From the NCBI RefSeq assembly GCF_000328625.1, contig NC_019978.1, positions 1,488,001-1,552,000 of the forward strand: DNA of 64,000 nt. Reading direction: 5' to 3'. The position numbers were made by a program, and so were the translations under genes. Shown here one piece after another: positions 10,498 to 19,032 of the stretch (position 1 is the first letter of the stretch; every line of letters begins with the position of its first letter). The notes below the pieces were generated by a model. That model saw nothing but the letters and a program-made list of their open reading frames with translations, ran no database searches and was not told the origin of the DNA. The stretch is from Halobacteroides halobius DSM 5150 (GTDB lineage: Bacteria; Bacillota; Halanaerobiia; Halobacteroidales; Halobacteroidaceae).

Positions 10498-11508
10498 TTA
10501 TAGTTTACTACCAGCTATATAAACTAATTTATCATTGGCCCTAACTTTTTGTTCATTATCAGGATTAGCAATTATTTCATTCTCGCGCTTAATGCCAATT
10601 AGAATTAGCCCATCCTTTTTTTTATACTTAATAAATAAATCTAAAAACTCTTGACCTACATCATCTTTTTTAGTTGTTAACATATATAATTGGTTACCAC
10701 TTTCATTAGATAATAACTCTTCAATTACTTTAGAAGTCCCACTATAAAGTGCTGATCTAACTAATAGCTGACTACTAATCGCATTATCTACTATAATCTC
10801 ATCAACATTGGCATTTCTTAAGTGAATTTTATTTCTACTATCACTAATTTCAGCTACAGTATAGATATTAGGATTTAAGTTCTCTATATTTAAAACAGTT
10901 AATACTGTCTTAGCATCATTTTGTTCTTTATTTACTATAATTGCCGCTCGAGCTTTCATCACTCCAGCCTTTTTTAATATGTCCTCTTCTTCCATAACTC
11001 CTTTAATAAAGTGCACATCATCATTATCCGGAAATGGATCGCGTTCCTTATTAGCTATTAAAACAATTTCTTGCTCTAAATTTTCATTTAAAATCTGTTG
11101 AATTATATCCTTCACCTTCCTATTCCATCCACAAATTATTAAATGATCTTCATATCTAGCTGGCACTTCACCAAGCTCCTTCCTTCTTTTAGTTTCTATA
11201 AAAAGATCGGCTAACTTAGCTGTAATTGCCCCTACAGTTCCAATCCCTAATAGCATAACCCAAATAGCTATTATTCTACCTATTAAAGTTTGAGGATACA
11301 TATCTCCATACCCTACAGTCGTAGCTGTCACAACAGCCCACCATAAAGCATCTCCAAAAGTTCTAAAATATTCTCCTTCTTCTACTAATACAATTCCTCC
11401 CGCACTTAAAGGAAATAAAGTTAGTACAATTAATAGTAATCTCCGTAATGTTTTATTATTTAGCTCAGATTTTACCCTTTTTAAATAACTTTTGAGATAA
11501 TTTAACAT
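10498..11508 (-). CDS. Two-TM potassium channel with RCK (TrkA-N/TrkA-C) domain
   Basis: This 336-residue protein is a K+ channel. One membrane helix at about 22-41 and a second at about 78-102 flank the selectivity filter TVGYGD (residues 64-69). A cytosolic RCK/TrkA-N domain starts at LIICGWNRKVKDII (about 128), where the Rossmann Gly motif is reduced, and a TrkA-C domain ends the protein (VRANDKLVYIAG). The layout matches MthK/GsuK-type ligand-gated channels. A halophile would use it for K+ balance alongside the trkA-trkH genes at 32878-35690. Confidence 0.92.
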   Translation of the reverse strand: MLNYLKSYLKRVKSELNNKTLRRLLLIVLTLFPLSAGGIVLVEEGEYFRTFGDALWWAVVTATTVGYGDMYPQTLIGRIIAIWVMLLGIGTVGAITAKLADLFIETKRRKELGEVPARYEDHLIICGWNRKVKDIIQQILNENLEQEIVLIANKERDPFPDNDDVHFIKGVMEEEDILKKAGVMKARAAIIVNKEQNDAKTVLTVLNIENLNPNIYTVAEISDSRNKIHLRNANVDEIIVDNAISSQLLVRSALYSGTSKVIEELLSNESGNQLYMLTTKKDDVGQEFLDLFIKYKKKDGLILIGIKRENEIIANPDNEQKVRANDKLVYIAGSKL

Positions 11509-11532
11509 TTTAGCCCTCCCTAAAATTTAGGA

Positions 11533-12006
11533 CTAACTTTCAGTTATATTATGTTGTGATTTAATCTGATCTTGTAGTTCCTCCTTTTGATGGGCAAACC
11601 AGCTATGATGTAAGTCTTCTTCAATTAAATTAGACCATAATAATTTCTGTAGCTTTTTAGAATCGGTATATTTTATTAACCTTCTATAATCCTTAATAGC
11701 CCTTCTTTCTAATGTAAGATTAATTCTAAATAAATTAACTGTTCCTGTTAATGAAGTCAAACTACCTGCTGTAGAGCCTAATAACCGTCCTAAACCATTT
11801 CCCATTTTGGTAGGCGTTCCTCCTAGATTAGTAATTTCTTTTTTTATTTTTTTAGCATGCTCTTTTTCAATGGTAGCAAATTTATCTAAGACTTTTTTTA
11901 TATAATCGTCTTTACTTTCTTGCTGTTGCCTTTTATATAATTCATACTGATTTATTTCTAAAAAATAAAACCAATTAAGCCAGATTAGCATTTTTTTAGG
12001 CTTCAT
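11533..12006 (-). CDS. Ferritin-like di-iron protein (COQ7-like)
   Basis: This 157-residue helical protein carries ExxH pairs typical of ferritin-like di-iron proteins: EKEH at residues 47-50 and EEDLHHSWFAHQ near 128-139, with further acidic residues in LTLERRAIKDYRRL. The spacing resembles the demethoxyubiquinone hydroxylase (COQ7)-like branch. An anaerobe that makes no ubiquinone would more likely use such a protein for oxygen or peroxide handling; that is inference. It is divergent from fixC. The start follows GAAAGGAGATAAAG. Confidence 0.65.
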   Translation of the reverse strand: MKPKKMLIWLNWFYFLEINQYELYKRQQQESKDDYIKKVLDKFATIEKEHAKKIKKEITNLGGTPTKMGNGLGRLLGSTAGSLTSLTGTVNLFRINLTLERRAIKDYRRLIKYTDSKKLQKLLWSNLIEEDLHHSWFAHQKEELQDQIKSQHNITES

Positions 12007-12153
12007 CTTTATCTCCTTTCTTCAAACTAACCATTACTCTTAATTTATATTTTGTAACTAACTTATTTTTTTATACAAATAATGTCAACATAAAAATGAT
12101 TTAAATACTTAAACTAATACTAATTTGAATTATAGGAGAAATGAGGTGTAAAG

Positions 12154-13464
12154 ATGGGTAATGATCGTTATGATGCAGTAGTTGTTGGAGCAGGACCAGC
12201 AGGCTCAAGTGCAGCTCTTAAAATGGCAGAAAATGACTTATCAGTTGCTCTAATTGAAAGAGGAAAGGAACCAGGTAGTAAGAATATGTTTGGGGGTAAT
12301 ATCTATCGAAAACCAACAGCCAAAATAATACCTGCTTTTTGGGAAGAAGCGCCTTTAGAAAGACCTTTGGTTACTGATGAACTATGGATGATGGATAAAA
12401 CTTCAGCATTTAAAGTGGGGTTTACCGGTTTAGAGTTTAAAAAAGCACCCTATAATAAATTCTCTGCTATCAGAAGTCAATTTGATAAATGGTTTGCCCA
12501 GCAAGCTGTTAATGAAGGAGCTCATTTATTAACAAATAGCTTGGCTACTGATTTAGTTTACCATAAGACTGGACTTTTAAATAAAAAGGTAGATGGAATT
12601 AAGTTAGATACTGGAGAGGTCATTTATGCTAATGTAGTAGTTTTAGCCGAAGGAGCTAATGCTATTTTAACTAAAAAAGCTGGTTTGCGAGGTGACTTAG
12701 AAGCTTCTAGTATGACTTTATATGTCAAAGAAGAGTTAGCTTTACCTGCTAAAAAAATTGAAGAACGGTTTAAATTAGAGCCAGGTGAAGGTGCTACTAT
12801 TGGCATAATTGGTTATCCAACTGCAGGAGTAGTTGGTAAAGGCGGGATCTGGACTAATAAGGAATCTCTTTCTTTGATTGTTGGGGGTTATCTAAATCAG
12901 ATTAATAATAAAGGATTAAATCCTTATCAAATGTTATATCACTTTAAAAACCACCCTTTAATTAAAAGATTAATAGAAGGAGCAAAACCTATAGCCTATA
13001 AATCACATATTATCCCTAAAGGTGGTTATGAAAATATACCTCAACTTTATGATGACGGTATATTAGTAATTGGAGACGCAGCCATGATGGTTAGTGGACG
13101 TAGAGGAACAGATTTAGCTATGATAACGGGGCTATACGCTGCTGAGACAGTAGCTCAAGCTAGAGCTGCTCAAGACTTTAGTGCTAAATTACTAAAAGGT
13201 TACCACAAACGAGTGATGAATAGCTTCTTTATGAAGAATATTAAAAAAAGTAAATCAGCTAAAAAATATTACAAACAACATCCTGACTCTGATTTTTTAA
13301 TTGCTAAAGCTGTTAATGATGCTGCTTATGATTTCTTTAGAGTGCAACTTAAATCAAATAAAGAAAAAATGAATGATATCCAAAAAGAACTTTTAAATAT
13401 GCAACCTCTTAAAAAAACAATTACAGACCTTTATTATGGCTGGAAAGATTGGGGGGTCTTTTAA
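12154..13464 (+). CDS. fixC: FixC-type FAD-dependent oxidoreductase (ETF-quinone oxidoreductase family)
   Basis: This 436-residue flavoprotein has an N-terminal FAD-binding Rossmann motif VVVGAGPAGSSAALKMAE (residues 7-24) and a late FAD motif DDGILVIGDAAMMVSGRRGTD (about 298-318). These and its length match FixC, which passes electrons to quinone in FixABCX complexes. The last base of its stop is the first base of the fixX start, so the pair is co-translated. No fixA or fixB (the ETF subunits) is in the window. The start follows ATAGGAGAAATGAGGTG. Confidence 0.87.
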   Translation: MGNDRYDAVVVGAGPAGSSAALKMAENDLSVALIERGKEPGSKNMFGGNIYRKPTAKIIPAFWEEAPLERPLVTDELWMMDKTSAFKVGFTGLEFKKAPYNKFSAIRSQFDKWFAQQAVNEGAHLLTNSLATDLVYHKTGLLNKKVDGIKLDTGEVIYANVVVLAEGANAILTKKAGLRGDLEASSMTLYVKEELALPAKKIEERFKLEPGEGATIGIIGYPTAGVVGKGGIWTNKESLSLIVGGYLNQINNKGLNPYQMLYHFKNHPLIKRLIEGAKPIAYKSHIIPKGGYENIPQLYDDGILVIGDAAMMVSGRRGTDLAMITGLYAAETVAQARAAQDFSAKLLKGYHKRVMNSFFMKNIKKSKSAKKYYKQHPDSDFLIAKAVNDAAYDFFRVQLKSNKEKMNDIQKELLNMQPLKKTITDLYYGWKDWGVF

Positions 13465-13757
13465 TGGGAAATTTCTTAAAAAATAACCAATCTCCCTTAC
13501 AATATGTCACAATAGAAGTAGACGAAGAGTCACATATTGAGATTAAAGAAAAAGATGTTTGTATTACAGAATGTGAAAATAAACCTTGCACTTACTATTG
13601 TCCTACTCGAGTTTATTCTTGGGACCAGGAAAGTAATAAAATTAAAATTGATTATACAAGATGTATTGAATGTATGGCTTGTCCGTACGGCTGCCCTTAT
13701 CGTAATATTAATTGGCATTTTCCTAGAGGGGGCTATGGAGTTAATTATCAGTTATAG
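13464..13757 (+). CDS. fixX: FixX-like ferredoxin
   Basis: This 97-residue protein is the FixX-type ferredoxin partner of FixC. Two cysteine groups are visible: CENKPCTYYCP and CIECMACPYGCPYRNINW. Together they match a FixX-type cluster-binding layout in which one of the two sites is usually reduced. I chose the ATG at 13464, which overlaps the fixC stop (TAATG) and is preceded by GGGGGGT; an in-frame TTG 15 bases upstream has no ribosome site. FixC and FixX probably carry electrons between a flavoprotein and a membrane acceptor. Confidence 0.88.
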   Translation: MGNFLKNNQSPLQYVTIEVDEESHIEIKEKDVCITECENKPCTYYCPTRVYSWDQESNKIKIDYTRCIECMACPYGCPYRNINWHFPRGGYGVNYQL

Positions 13758-13768
13758 GAGGCACTTAA

Positions 13769-14986
13769 ATGGAAAAAAGATATAAAGTAATGGTTGGAGT
13801 CTTTGCTTCAGTACCATTTCTAATGGTTTTAGGAAACTCAATGCTAATTCCAGAGTTTCCTAAAATAAAATCAGCCCTAAATATTAATCAGTTTCAAGTA
13901 GGATTAATGATTACTCTTTTTTCAGCTGCAGCAGGATTGTCTATTCCATTTTTAGGTTATCTATCAGATAGATATGGTAGAAAGGTTATTTTAATTCCTT
14001 CATTAATTATCTATGGGTTAGGTGGGGTAGTATCTGGAATTACAGCTGTAACACTAGGAAAGAAAGGGTATTATCTTATTTTATTAGGACGCATTATCCA
14101 AGGGATTGGAGCTGCAGGCACTTATCCTATTGTGATTGCTTTAGTTGGTGATATTTTTCAATCAGAAGAAAGAAGTACAGCATTAGGAATCATAGAATCA
14201 GCTAATGGGTTAGGTAAAGTTCTTAGTCCTTTATTAGGGGCTGCAGTAGCTTTAATTGTCTGGCATGCTTTATTTTTTTCTTATGCTTTCTTAGCTATTC
14301 CTATTGCTTTAGCAGTTTATTTCTTGGTACAAGAGCCTAAAAGAAGTAAAAAAAAGGAAAGTTTAATGACTTATCTAACTCAAATTAAGTCTATTTTTCA
14401 AGAAAAGGGGAAATCACTCTTCTTTAGTTTATTAGCTGGAATAACTGTTCTATTTATACTATTTGGCGTATTATCTTTTATTTCAGACTTGTTTGAGACC
14501 AAATATAAAGTTGTTGGACTTAAAAAAGGGCTCATCCTAGCTCTACCGATCTTATTTATGTCCATTAGTTCATATTTATCGGGAATTTATTTAGAAAAAA
14601 AGGGGCAATATTTTAAACATGCTATGGCTCTAGGATTATTTATTGCAACTATTGCATTAACTATCCTACCTTTCTTAGAGGGACTAATTCTTTATTTAAT
14701 CGCAATGGCAATATTAGGAGTAGGAAACGGATTAGTATTACCTGCTTTAAATACTTTAGTAACTAGTACAGCTGCTAGTACTCATCGTGGTGGGATTACT
14801 TCTATTTATGGTAGTTCTCGTTTCTTAGGTGTAGCATTTGGCCCACCAACCTTTAGTCTGCTTAATCAAATTAGTACAACAGTAATGTTTATTACTGCAG
14901 CTGTCATTGCATTAACAGTCTCTTTATTAACTTTCTTTTTAGTCAATGAAGACGACCTGTTAGGAAACCAACAGAAAGAGAATTAA
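13769..14986 (+). CDS. Major facilitator superfamily transporter
   Basis: This 405-residue membrane protein has about 12 hydrophobic segments. The MFS signature between helices 2 and 3 reads GYLSDRYGRKVIL (about residues 66-78), and LGRIIQGIGAAGTYPIV fits helix 4. The layout resembles the drug/H+ antiporter family, but the substrate cannot be read from sequence. It follows fixX after 11 bases with its own TAGGAGG, so it probably belongs to the fixC-fixX transcript. Its last codons lie inside a perfect palindrome shared with the convergent small gene. Confidence 0.88.
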   Translation: MEKRYKVMVGVFASVPFLMVLGNSMLIPEFPKIKSALNINQFQVGLMITLFSAAAGLSIPFLGYLSDRYGRKVILIPSLIIYGLGGVVSGITAVTLGKKGYYLILLGRIIQGIGAAGTYPIVIALVGDIFQSEERSTALGIIESANGLGKVLSPLLGAAVALIVWHALFFSYAFLAIPIALAVYFLVQEPKRSKKKESLMTYLTQIKSIFQEKGKSLFFSLLAGITVLFILFGVLSFISDLFETKYKVVGLKKGLILALPILFMSISSYLSGIYLEKKGQYFKHAMALGLFIATIALTILPFLEGLILYLIAMAILGVGNGLVLPALNTLVTSTAASTHRGGITSIYGSSRFLGVAFGPPTFSLLNQISTTVMFITAAVIALTVSLLTFFLVNEDDLLGNQQKEN

Positions 14987-14999
14987 TTCTCTTTCTGTT
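14970..14999. terminator. Bidirectional terminator palindrome overlapping two convergent stop codons
   Basis: This is a perfect 30-base palindrome (15-base arms, no loop bases) centred between 14984 and 14985. A T-rich run follows on the plus strand. It contains the last codons of both convergent genes, each reading Gln-Lys-Glu-Asn-stop. Confidence 0.8.
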
Positions 15000-15147
15000 T
15001 TCCTTTTTTCTTATCCTTTAACTTCTGGTATTTACTTAAATAATGACTATAAGTATCAAACATTTTAAGGTTTGATTTCTTATCCTGAGGCTTCATAACC
15101 CATAGAAAAACAAATATGACACCTAAAATTATCAATACCCAAAACAT
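14983..15147 (-). CDS. Small single-pass membrane protein (54 aa)
   Basis: This short gene starts at an ATG preceded by AGGAGGGGAATTT. It encodes 54 residues: a hydrophobic N-terminal helix (FWVLIILGVIFVFLWVM, residues 2-18), then a charged Lys-rich tail ending KQKEN. The tail should be cytosolic. It lies 11 bases downstream of the DUF441 gene on the same strand, so the two probably share a transcript. It overlaps the convergent MFS gene by 4 bases. I recognise no family. Confidence 0.7.
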   Translation of the reverse strand: MFWVLIILGVIFVFLWVMKPQDKKSNLKMFDTYSHYLSKYQKLKDKKKGKQKEN

Positions 15148-15158
15148 AAATTCCCCTC

Positions 15159-15617
15159 CTAACCAAGTAATAATGAATAAATCCGATAAAAAATAGCTGT
15201 CAGCCCCCCTGCAAGTAACGGGCCAACTGGAACACCATTAAAAAAAACAATCCCTACAATTGAACCTAGTAAAATTCCTACTACTAATTCAGGATCACTA
15301 TCTAATAAATTAATCCCTACTCCTACTACTTGAGTTGCTAAAATACCACTTACTAAAGCAAACAGACCTAGCACAGACTTATAGCTATCTATAATATCTT
15401 TAATTCCTAATTTATCACTAGCCATAGGAGATAAAACCGCCATTAATAAAAATAATAATCCTAATTTTATCCCTCGACCATCCAATATATTTAAAATAAA
15501 GTTAAGTTTAAATAATTTAAGCAATCCTAAAATAGTACTAGCTATTACTAATAGATTAGAACCTGCTAATAATCCTAAAGCTAATACGAAAGTTAATAAT
15601 AAATAACTTTCTAGCAT
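15159..15617 (-). CDS. DUF441 family membrane protein
   Basis: This 152-residue hydrophobic protein has about four to five membrane segments. The conserved stretches GILATQVVGVGINLL and FFNGVPVGPLLAGGLTAI match the DUF441 (YeaL/YtwI) family, whose function is unknown. The ribosome site is AAGGAGTGATTTAA before ATG. The downstream small membrane gene is only 11 bases away. Confidence 0.85.
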   Translation of the reverse strand: MLESYLLLTFVLALGLLAGSNLLVIASTILGLLKLFKLNFILNILDGRGIKLGLLFLLMAVLSPMASDKLGIKDIIDSYKSVLGLFALVSGILATQVVGVGINLLDSDPELVVGILLGSIVGIVFFNGVPVGPLLAGGLTAIFYRIYSLLLG

Positions 15618-15733
15618 TTAAATCACTCCTTAAACTAAAAAGTCACTTGATTTAATTAAATTATATGTTCTTCTAATTTAAAATAGAATAACTATTCCTT
15701 CCTATAATTGTTATTAAAGTTATAAAGTATAGA

Positions 15734-15763
15734 TTGCAAGTCATGACTAATATTAGTTATAAT
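15734..15763 (+). promoter_or_regulatory. Sigma-A-type promoter of the vanY-like gene
   Basis: TTGCAA at 15734-15739 and a consensus TATAAT at 15758-15763 are 18 bases apart, with the ribosome site AAGGAGGGA 10 bases after the -10. It also shows that the in-frame TTG at 15734 is not the start codon. Confidence 0.7.
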
Positions 15764-15784
15764 TGGCTAACAAGGAGGGATACA

Positions 15785-16567
15785 ATGAATAAAAAAATAT
15801 TTATTATTGGTCTTTTATTACTAATGATTAGTTATTCTGGGATTAAAATTTTTGCTATTGATAATTTAATCTTTCAACCTAATCTAAATGGTTCAATAGA
15901 AAATGATCATATTCCACCACAACAAAAAAATGACCCTTCTAATAACCCCATAATTGGCCCAATTAAAAGAACTAAAGCAGGAAAAGCAATTATTACTCAA
16001 CCAACTAGCAAATTAGTATTAGTTAATAAAAACCGAGCACTACCAGCTGATTTTAGACCAACTAACTTGACAATTCCTAATATTCCATTTCCTTTTGAAG
16101 AAAATGTACCTAAAAAACAAGTTAGACCAATAGTCGCTCAAGCACTAGAAAAATTATTTACTCAAGCTAAACAAGAAAATATTAAACTAGCTGGTATCTC
16201 TGGATATCGATCTTACCAAAGACAAAAAAATATTTTTAACTATAATGTCAGAAGAAAAGGAAAAAAAGAAGCAAATAAGACTAGTGCTCAACCAGGTGAG
16301 AGTGAACACCAGACTGGACTAGCTATTGATGTATCTAGTCCAAAAATAAATTATCAATTAATAGAAAAATTTGGAGAAACTAAAGCAGGAAAGTGGTTAG
16401 CTAATAATGCTTCTAAATATGGTTTTATTATTCGTTATCCAAAAGCAAAAAAAAGAATCACTGGTTATCAATATGAACCATGGCATCTTCGTTATGTAGG
16501 ACGAAAGCATGCCCTTAAAATTAGCTCTAATAACCTAACTTTAGAACAATATTTACAGCAAGGATAA
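15785..16567 (+). CDS. D-alanyl-D-alanine carboxypeptidase, M15B/VanY-like
   Basis: This 260-residue protein trims D-alanine from peptidoglycan stem peptides. An N-terminal hydrophobic signal or anchor (residues 4-23) is followed by a Pro/Asn-rich linker and a VanY domain. The zinc and catalytic motifs are visible: GYRSYQRQKNIF, SEHQTGLAIDVS and EPWHLRYVGRKHA. I placed the start at the ATG after AAGGAGGGATACA; a longer reading from 15734 would begin inside the promoter. It is a single gene with its own promoter and terminator, acting in the periplasm or wall. Confidence 0.9.
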   Translation: MNKKIFIIGLLLLMISYSGIKIFAIDNLIFQPNLNGSIENDHIPPQQKNDPSNNPIIGPIKRTKAGKAIITQPTSKLVLVNKNRALPADFRPTNLTIPNIPFPFEENVPKKQVRPIVAQALEKLFTQAKQENIKLAGISGYRSYQRQKNIFNYNVRRKGKKEANKTSAQPGESEHQTGLAIDVSSPKINYQLIEKFGETKAGKWLANNASKYGFIIRYPKAKKRITGYQYEPWHLRYVGRKHALKISSNNLTLEQYLQQG

Positions 16568-16607
16568 AGCGGAGGTTTAATTTAATCAACTTCCGCTTCT
16601 TTTTTTA
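16568..16607 (+). terminator. Rho-independent terminator of the vanY-like gene
   Basis: Arms AGCGGAGGTT and AACTTCCGCT (one G-T pair) enclose a 10-base loop and are followed by TCTTTTTTT. Confidence 0.8.
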
Positions 16608-16616
16608 TTTTATTTT

Positions 16617-17978
16617 TTATAACCTGCTGCCAATCATCCAGATATTATTAACTACTGCAGTGCTAGATAGATTATTTAACCAATAATTTTGGTAATTCTT
16701 TCTTAATTTTGTTCTTAATTTAATTTCTAATTTCTCATTAGCAAATCCAGTTGCTTTTTTACTGTATCCTCTACTTACATAAGTAATAAGTTGTTTTTTA
16801 ATAAGTTTCTTTAATTTTACCTCTCTTTTCCAAACAGATTGTAATGGCAGATAAGCTGGCACTACATTTAATTGCTTACTTATATATAAATTTTGTTGTC
16901 GATTCATAAATTGAGCAAATTTATAAACAGCTTTAGTATGAGCATCACCTTGATAGTTTTCTTGTCTAAATAAAAGTAATCCCGTAACAGAAATAGGTAC
17001 TCTATTTCGTTGAGAACTAAAGGTTGGAATAGGTAGTAATGTTAAATCAATTTGTTGTTTTTTACTTTGTTGATAAAGACTATTTAACAGCCAAATGTTT
17101 ACTGGTGCTATTAATCCTGCTTGATTGGCCCAAAGACTAGACAACAACATCTTACTCATTTTAGCTCTATTACGAGGTAAAACTTTCTCTTCTTGTAGTT
17201 TATCTAATAGTTGAAAGATATTTTCTAAATCTTTAGTAGCAATAGCCAGTTTCTTCTCTTGAGAGACTAAATTATTTTTACCTATTGTAGCTAATAACTG
17301 CTGAAACAGTCTTGCATTATAAGGATTAAATATTATATTATTATCTCTATCTAACTCTTTAAGTTTTGTAGTTATTTCTAATAATTTATCTATAGTCCAC
17401 CCCTGTTTAGTAACCTTTTTTAAATCTAAACCCGCTTTAGTCAACAGACCCTTATTACCAACCCAAACTTCCGGTAGTAACCAAGTAGGTAATCCCCAAA
17501 TCTGTTTTCGATATGAAAAAGCAGCCATAGCCAGTGAACTGTAACTATCTCTTTTTTCCTTAGCTAAATAAATACTAACTGGAATTTGTAATTTAGAATT
17601 TACTAATTTTCTACCAAAGATACCATGATAAATATCTGGTGGGTTCCCTTCTTTTAAGGCTTCTTTTAGCTTTTTAGGGCCTTCAATAAATGATAATAAT
17701 TGATAATTAACCCTTATATTAGAATACCGCTTGTTAAATTTACTAATTGCTTGCTGTAAAAACTTTTTATACCTCTTATCTTGGCCAATCAATAAGGGAT
17801 AGTCCCAATAAGTAACTTGATATTCTTGCTCATAATCTATTTTGGCTTGAGGGTCTATACTAAACCCTTTCTGTTGATAAAACTTAAAATAATATGTTAA
17901 TCCACTACTAATTACAGCAATTACTATAAAAAAAATACCACTAAATAACCACTTTTTAAAACTAAACTTTTTAAGCAA
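16617..17978 (-). CDS. Membrane-anchored extracellular solute-binding protein (family 1)
   Basis: This 453-residue protein resembles family 1 sugar-binding proteins of ABC transporters: ISKFNKRYSNIRVNYQ and EGNPPDIYHGIFGRKL match the N-terminal lobe. It has an uncleaved-looking N-terminal helix (residues 12-30) and no lipobox Cys. The only start available is TTG, with GGGAG 11 bases upstream, which suggests modest translation. No permease or ATPase gene lies nearby. It sits 19 bases after the L,D-transpeptidase gene on the same strand, so its true ligand could be wall-related; that is a guess. Confidence 0.65.
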   Translation of the reverse strand: MLKKFSFKKWLFSGIFFIVIAVISSGLTYYFKFYQQKGFSIDPQAKIDYEQEYQVTYWDYPLLIGQDKRYKKFLQQAISKFNKRYSNIRVNYQLLSFIEGPKKLKEALKEGNPPDIYHGIFGRKLVNSKLQIPVSIYLAKEKRDSYSSLAMAAFSYRKQIWGLPTWLLPEVWVGNKGLLTKAGLDLKKVTKQGWTIDKLLEITTKLKELDRDNNIIFNPYNARLFQQLLATIGKNNLVSQEKKLAIATKDLENIFQLLDKLQEEKVLPRNRAKMSKMLLSSLWANQAGLIAPVNIWLLNSLYQQSKKQQIDLTLLPIPTFSSQRNRVPISVTGLLLFRQENYQGDAHTKAVYKFAQFMNRQQNLYISKQLNVVPAYLPLQSVWKREVKLKKLIKKQLITYVSRGYSKKATGFANEKLEIKLRTKLRKNYQNYWLNNLSSTAVVNNIWMIGSRL

Positions 17979-17997
17979 GACTAAATTTACTCCCTTC

Positions 17998-18930
17998 TTA
18001 TTTTAAATTAAGAATATAAAATACATTTTCATCTACCACTACATCATCTTTTAAACCATAAATATACTTTAAATTCTTTATAGCTTCCTTAGTAGAAGCT
18101 CCAAACCTACCATCAGTATAACCAGGTTGGAAACCATACTTTCTTAATCTTTCTTGGACTAATAAGACATCTTTACCAGTATGACCAGGCCGAAGTTGGT
18201 GGGTGAGCTTAATGGGATCACGATTTCCAATAATCTTAACTCGAGTTCCAACCTCAACCCATGAATAAAGAAGCTTAACATCTTTATTATACATCCTAAT
18301 ACAACCATGACTAGCTGCTGTACCTATAGACCCAGGTTTATTGGTCCCATGAATCCCATACTTACCCCAGGGAACATTTAATCCCATCCATCTATCACCA
18401 AACCCTCCTCCCCAATCAGCATCTTTATGAACTATTGCCCATTCACCAATAGGGGATTTAGTAGATGGTTTTCCGATAGCAACTGGAAAAGTATGATATA
18501 ATTTTCCGTTTGAATAGACCTTAAGCTGTCTGCTATATCCATCTACTACAAGAGATATTTCTCCTTGAGGGGAATTTAACTTCTTATTATCTACTGTTAC
18601 AAAAGGGGATTTACCCAAAGCTTTAGCTAATTTAAGCCAAGTCTTTTGCTTAACTACTCCAGTTGCACTTTTACTATTAATATACTGAAACTTCTTTAAA
18701 GCTACATATGTTTGCCAATCATAGCTTCCATTTAACTTATGTTTATAAAACCCTAACTTTTGTAATTGCTTTTGTAACTCCCAAACATCATCTCCTTGCA
18801 GTGGTGGATATTTTAAAGAAAGAGTCCGCACTTCTTTACAGTCACATGGAATCTGTTTAGTTGCTAAGATAATAGGAGAACACAAAAAAATAAGTAAAGT
18901 AACTATAATTATTTTACTTAAACTATTCAC
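17998..18930 (-). CDS. L,D-transpeptidase with two peptidoglycan-binding domains
   Basis: This 310-residue exported protein cross-links or modifies peptidoglycan. A signal peptide (residues 1-24, IIIVTLLIFLCSPIILA) precedes a peptidoglycan-binding domain (GDDVWELQKQLQKLGFY), a YkuD catalytic domain with the motif YGIHGTN...ASHGCIRM (catalytic Cys near 209), and a second peptidoglycan-binding domain (GKDVLLVQERLRKYGFQPG). I chose the GTG at 18930 because AGGAGG lies 7 bases before it and translation there begins directly with the signal peptide; an ATG 30 bases upstream lacks a ribosome site. Confidence 0.9.
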   Translation of the reverse strand: MNSLSKIIIVTLLIFLCSPIILATKQIPCDCKEVRTLSLKYPPLQGDDVWELQKQLQKLGFYKHKLNGSYDWQTYVALKKFQYINSKSATGVVKQKTWLKLAKALGKSPFVTVDNKKLNSPQGEISLVVDGYSRQLKVYSNGKLYHTFPVAIGKPSTKSPIGEWAIVHKDADWGGGFGDRWMGLNVPWGKYGIHGTNKPGSIGTAASHGCIRMYNKDVKLLYSWVEVGTRVKIIGNRDPIKLTHQLRPGHTGKDVLLVQERLRKYGFQPGYTDGRFGASTKEAIKNLKYIYGLKDDVVVDENVFYILNLK

Positions 18931-19005
18931 TAAACCACCTCCTACTTTTCTTAATTTCATTAAATTTATCTATTCTTTTATAAATACTATTCTATTTTTA
19001 GCAAA

Positions 19006-19029
19006 AACTGCCGGAATACTCCGGCAGTT
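19006..19029 (-). terminator. Terminator of the DUF2619-comA-comB operon
   Basis: Perfect 10-base arms AACTGCCGGA/TCCGGCAGTT with a 4-base loop lie 3 bases after the comB stop and are followed by TTTTT on the minus strand. Confidence 0.88.
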
Positions 19030-19032
19030 GAA

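Noticed and set aside
15734-15784. Longer TTG start for the VanY-like protein
   Set aside because: The TTG is the -35 box of a good promoter whose -10 box lies inside the extension; the ATG at 15785 has a strong ribosome site.
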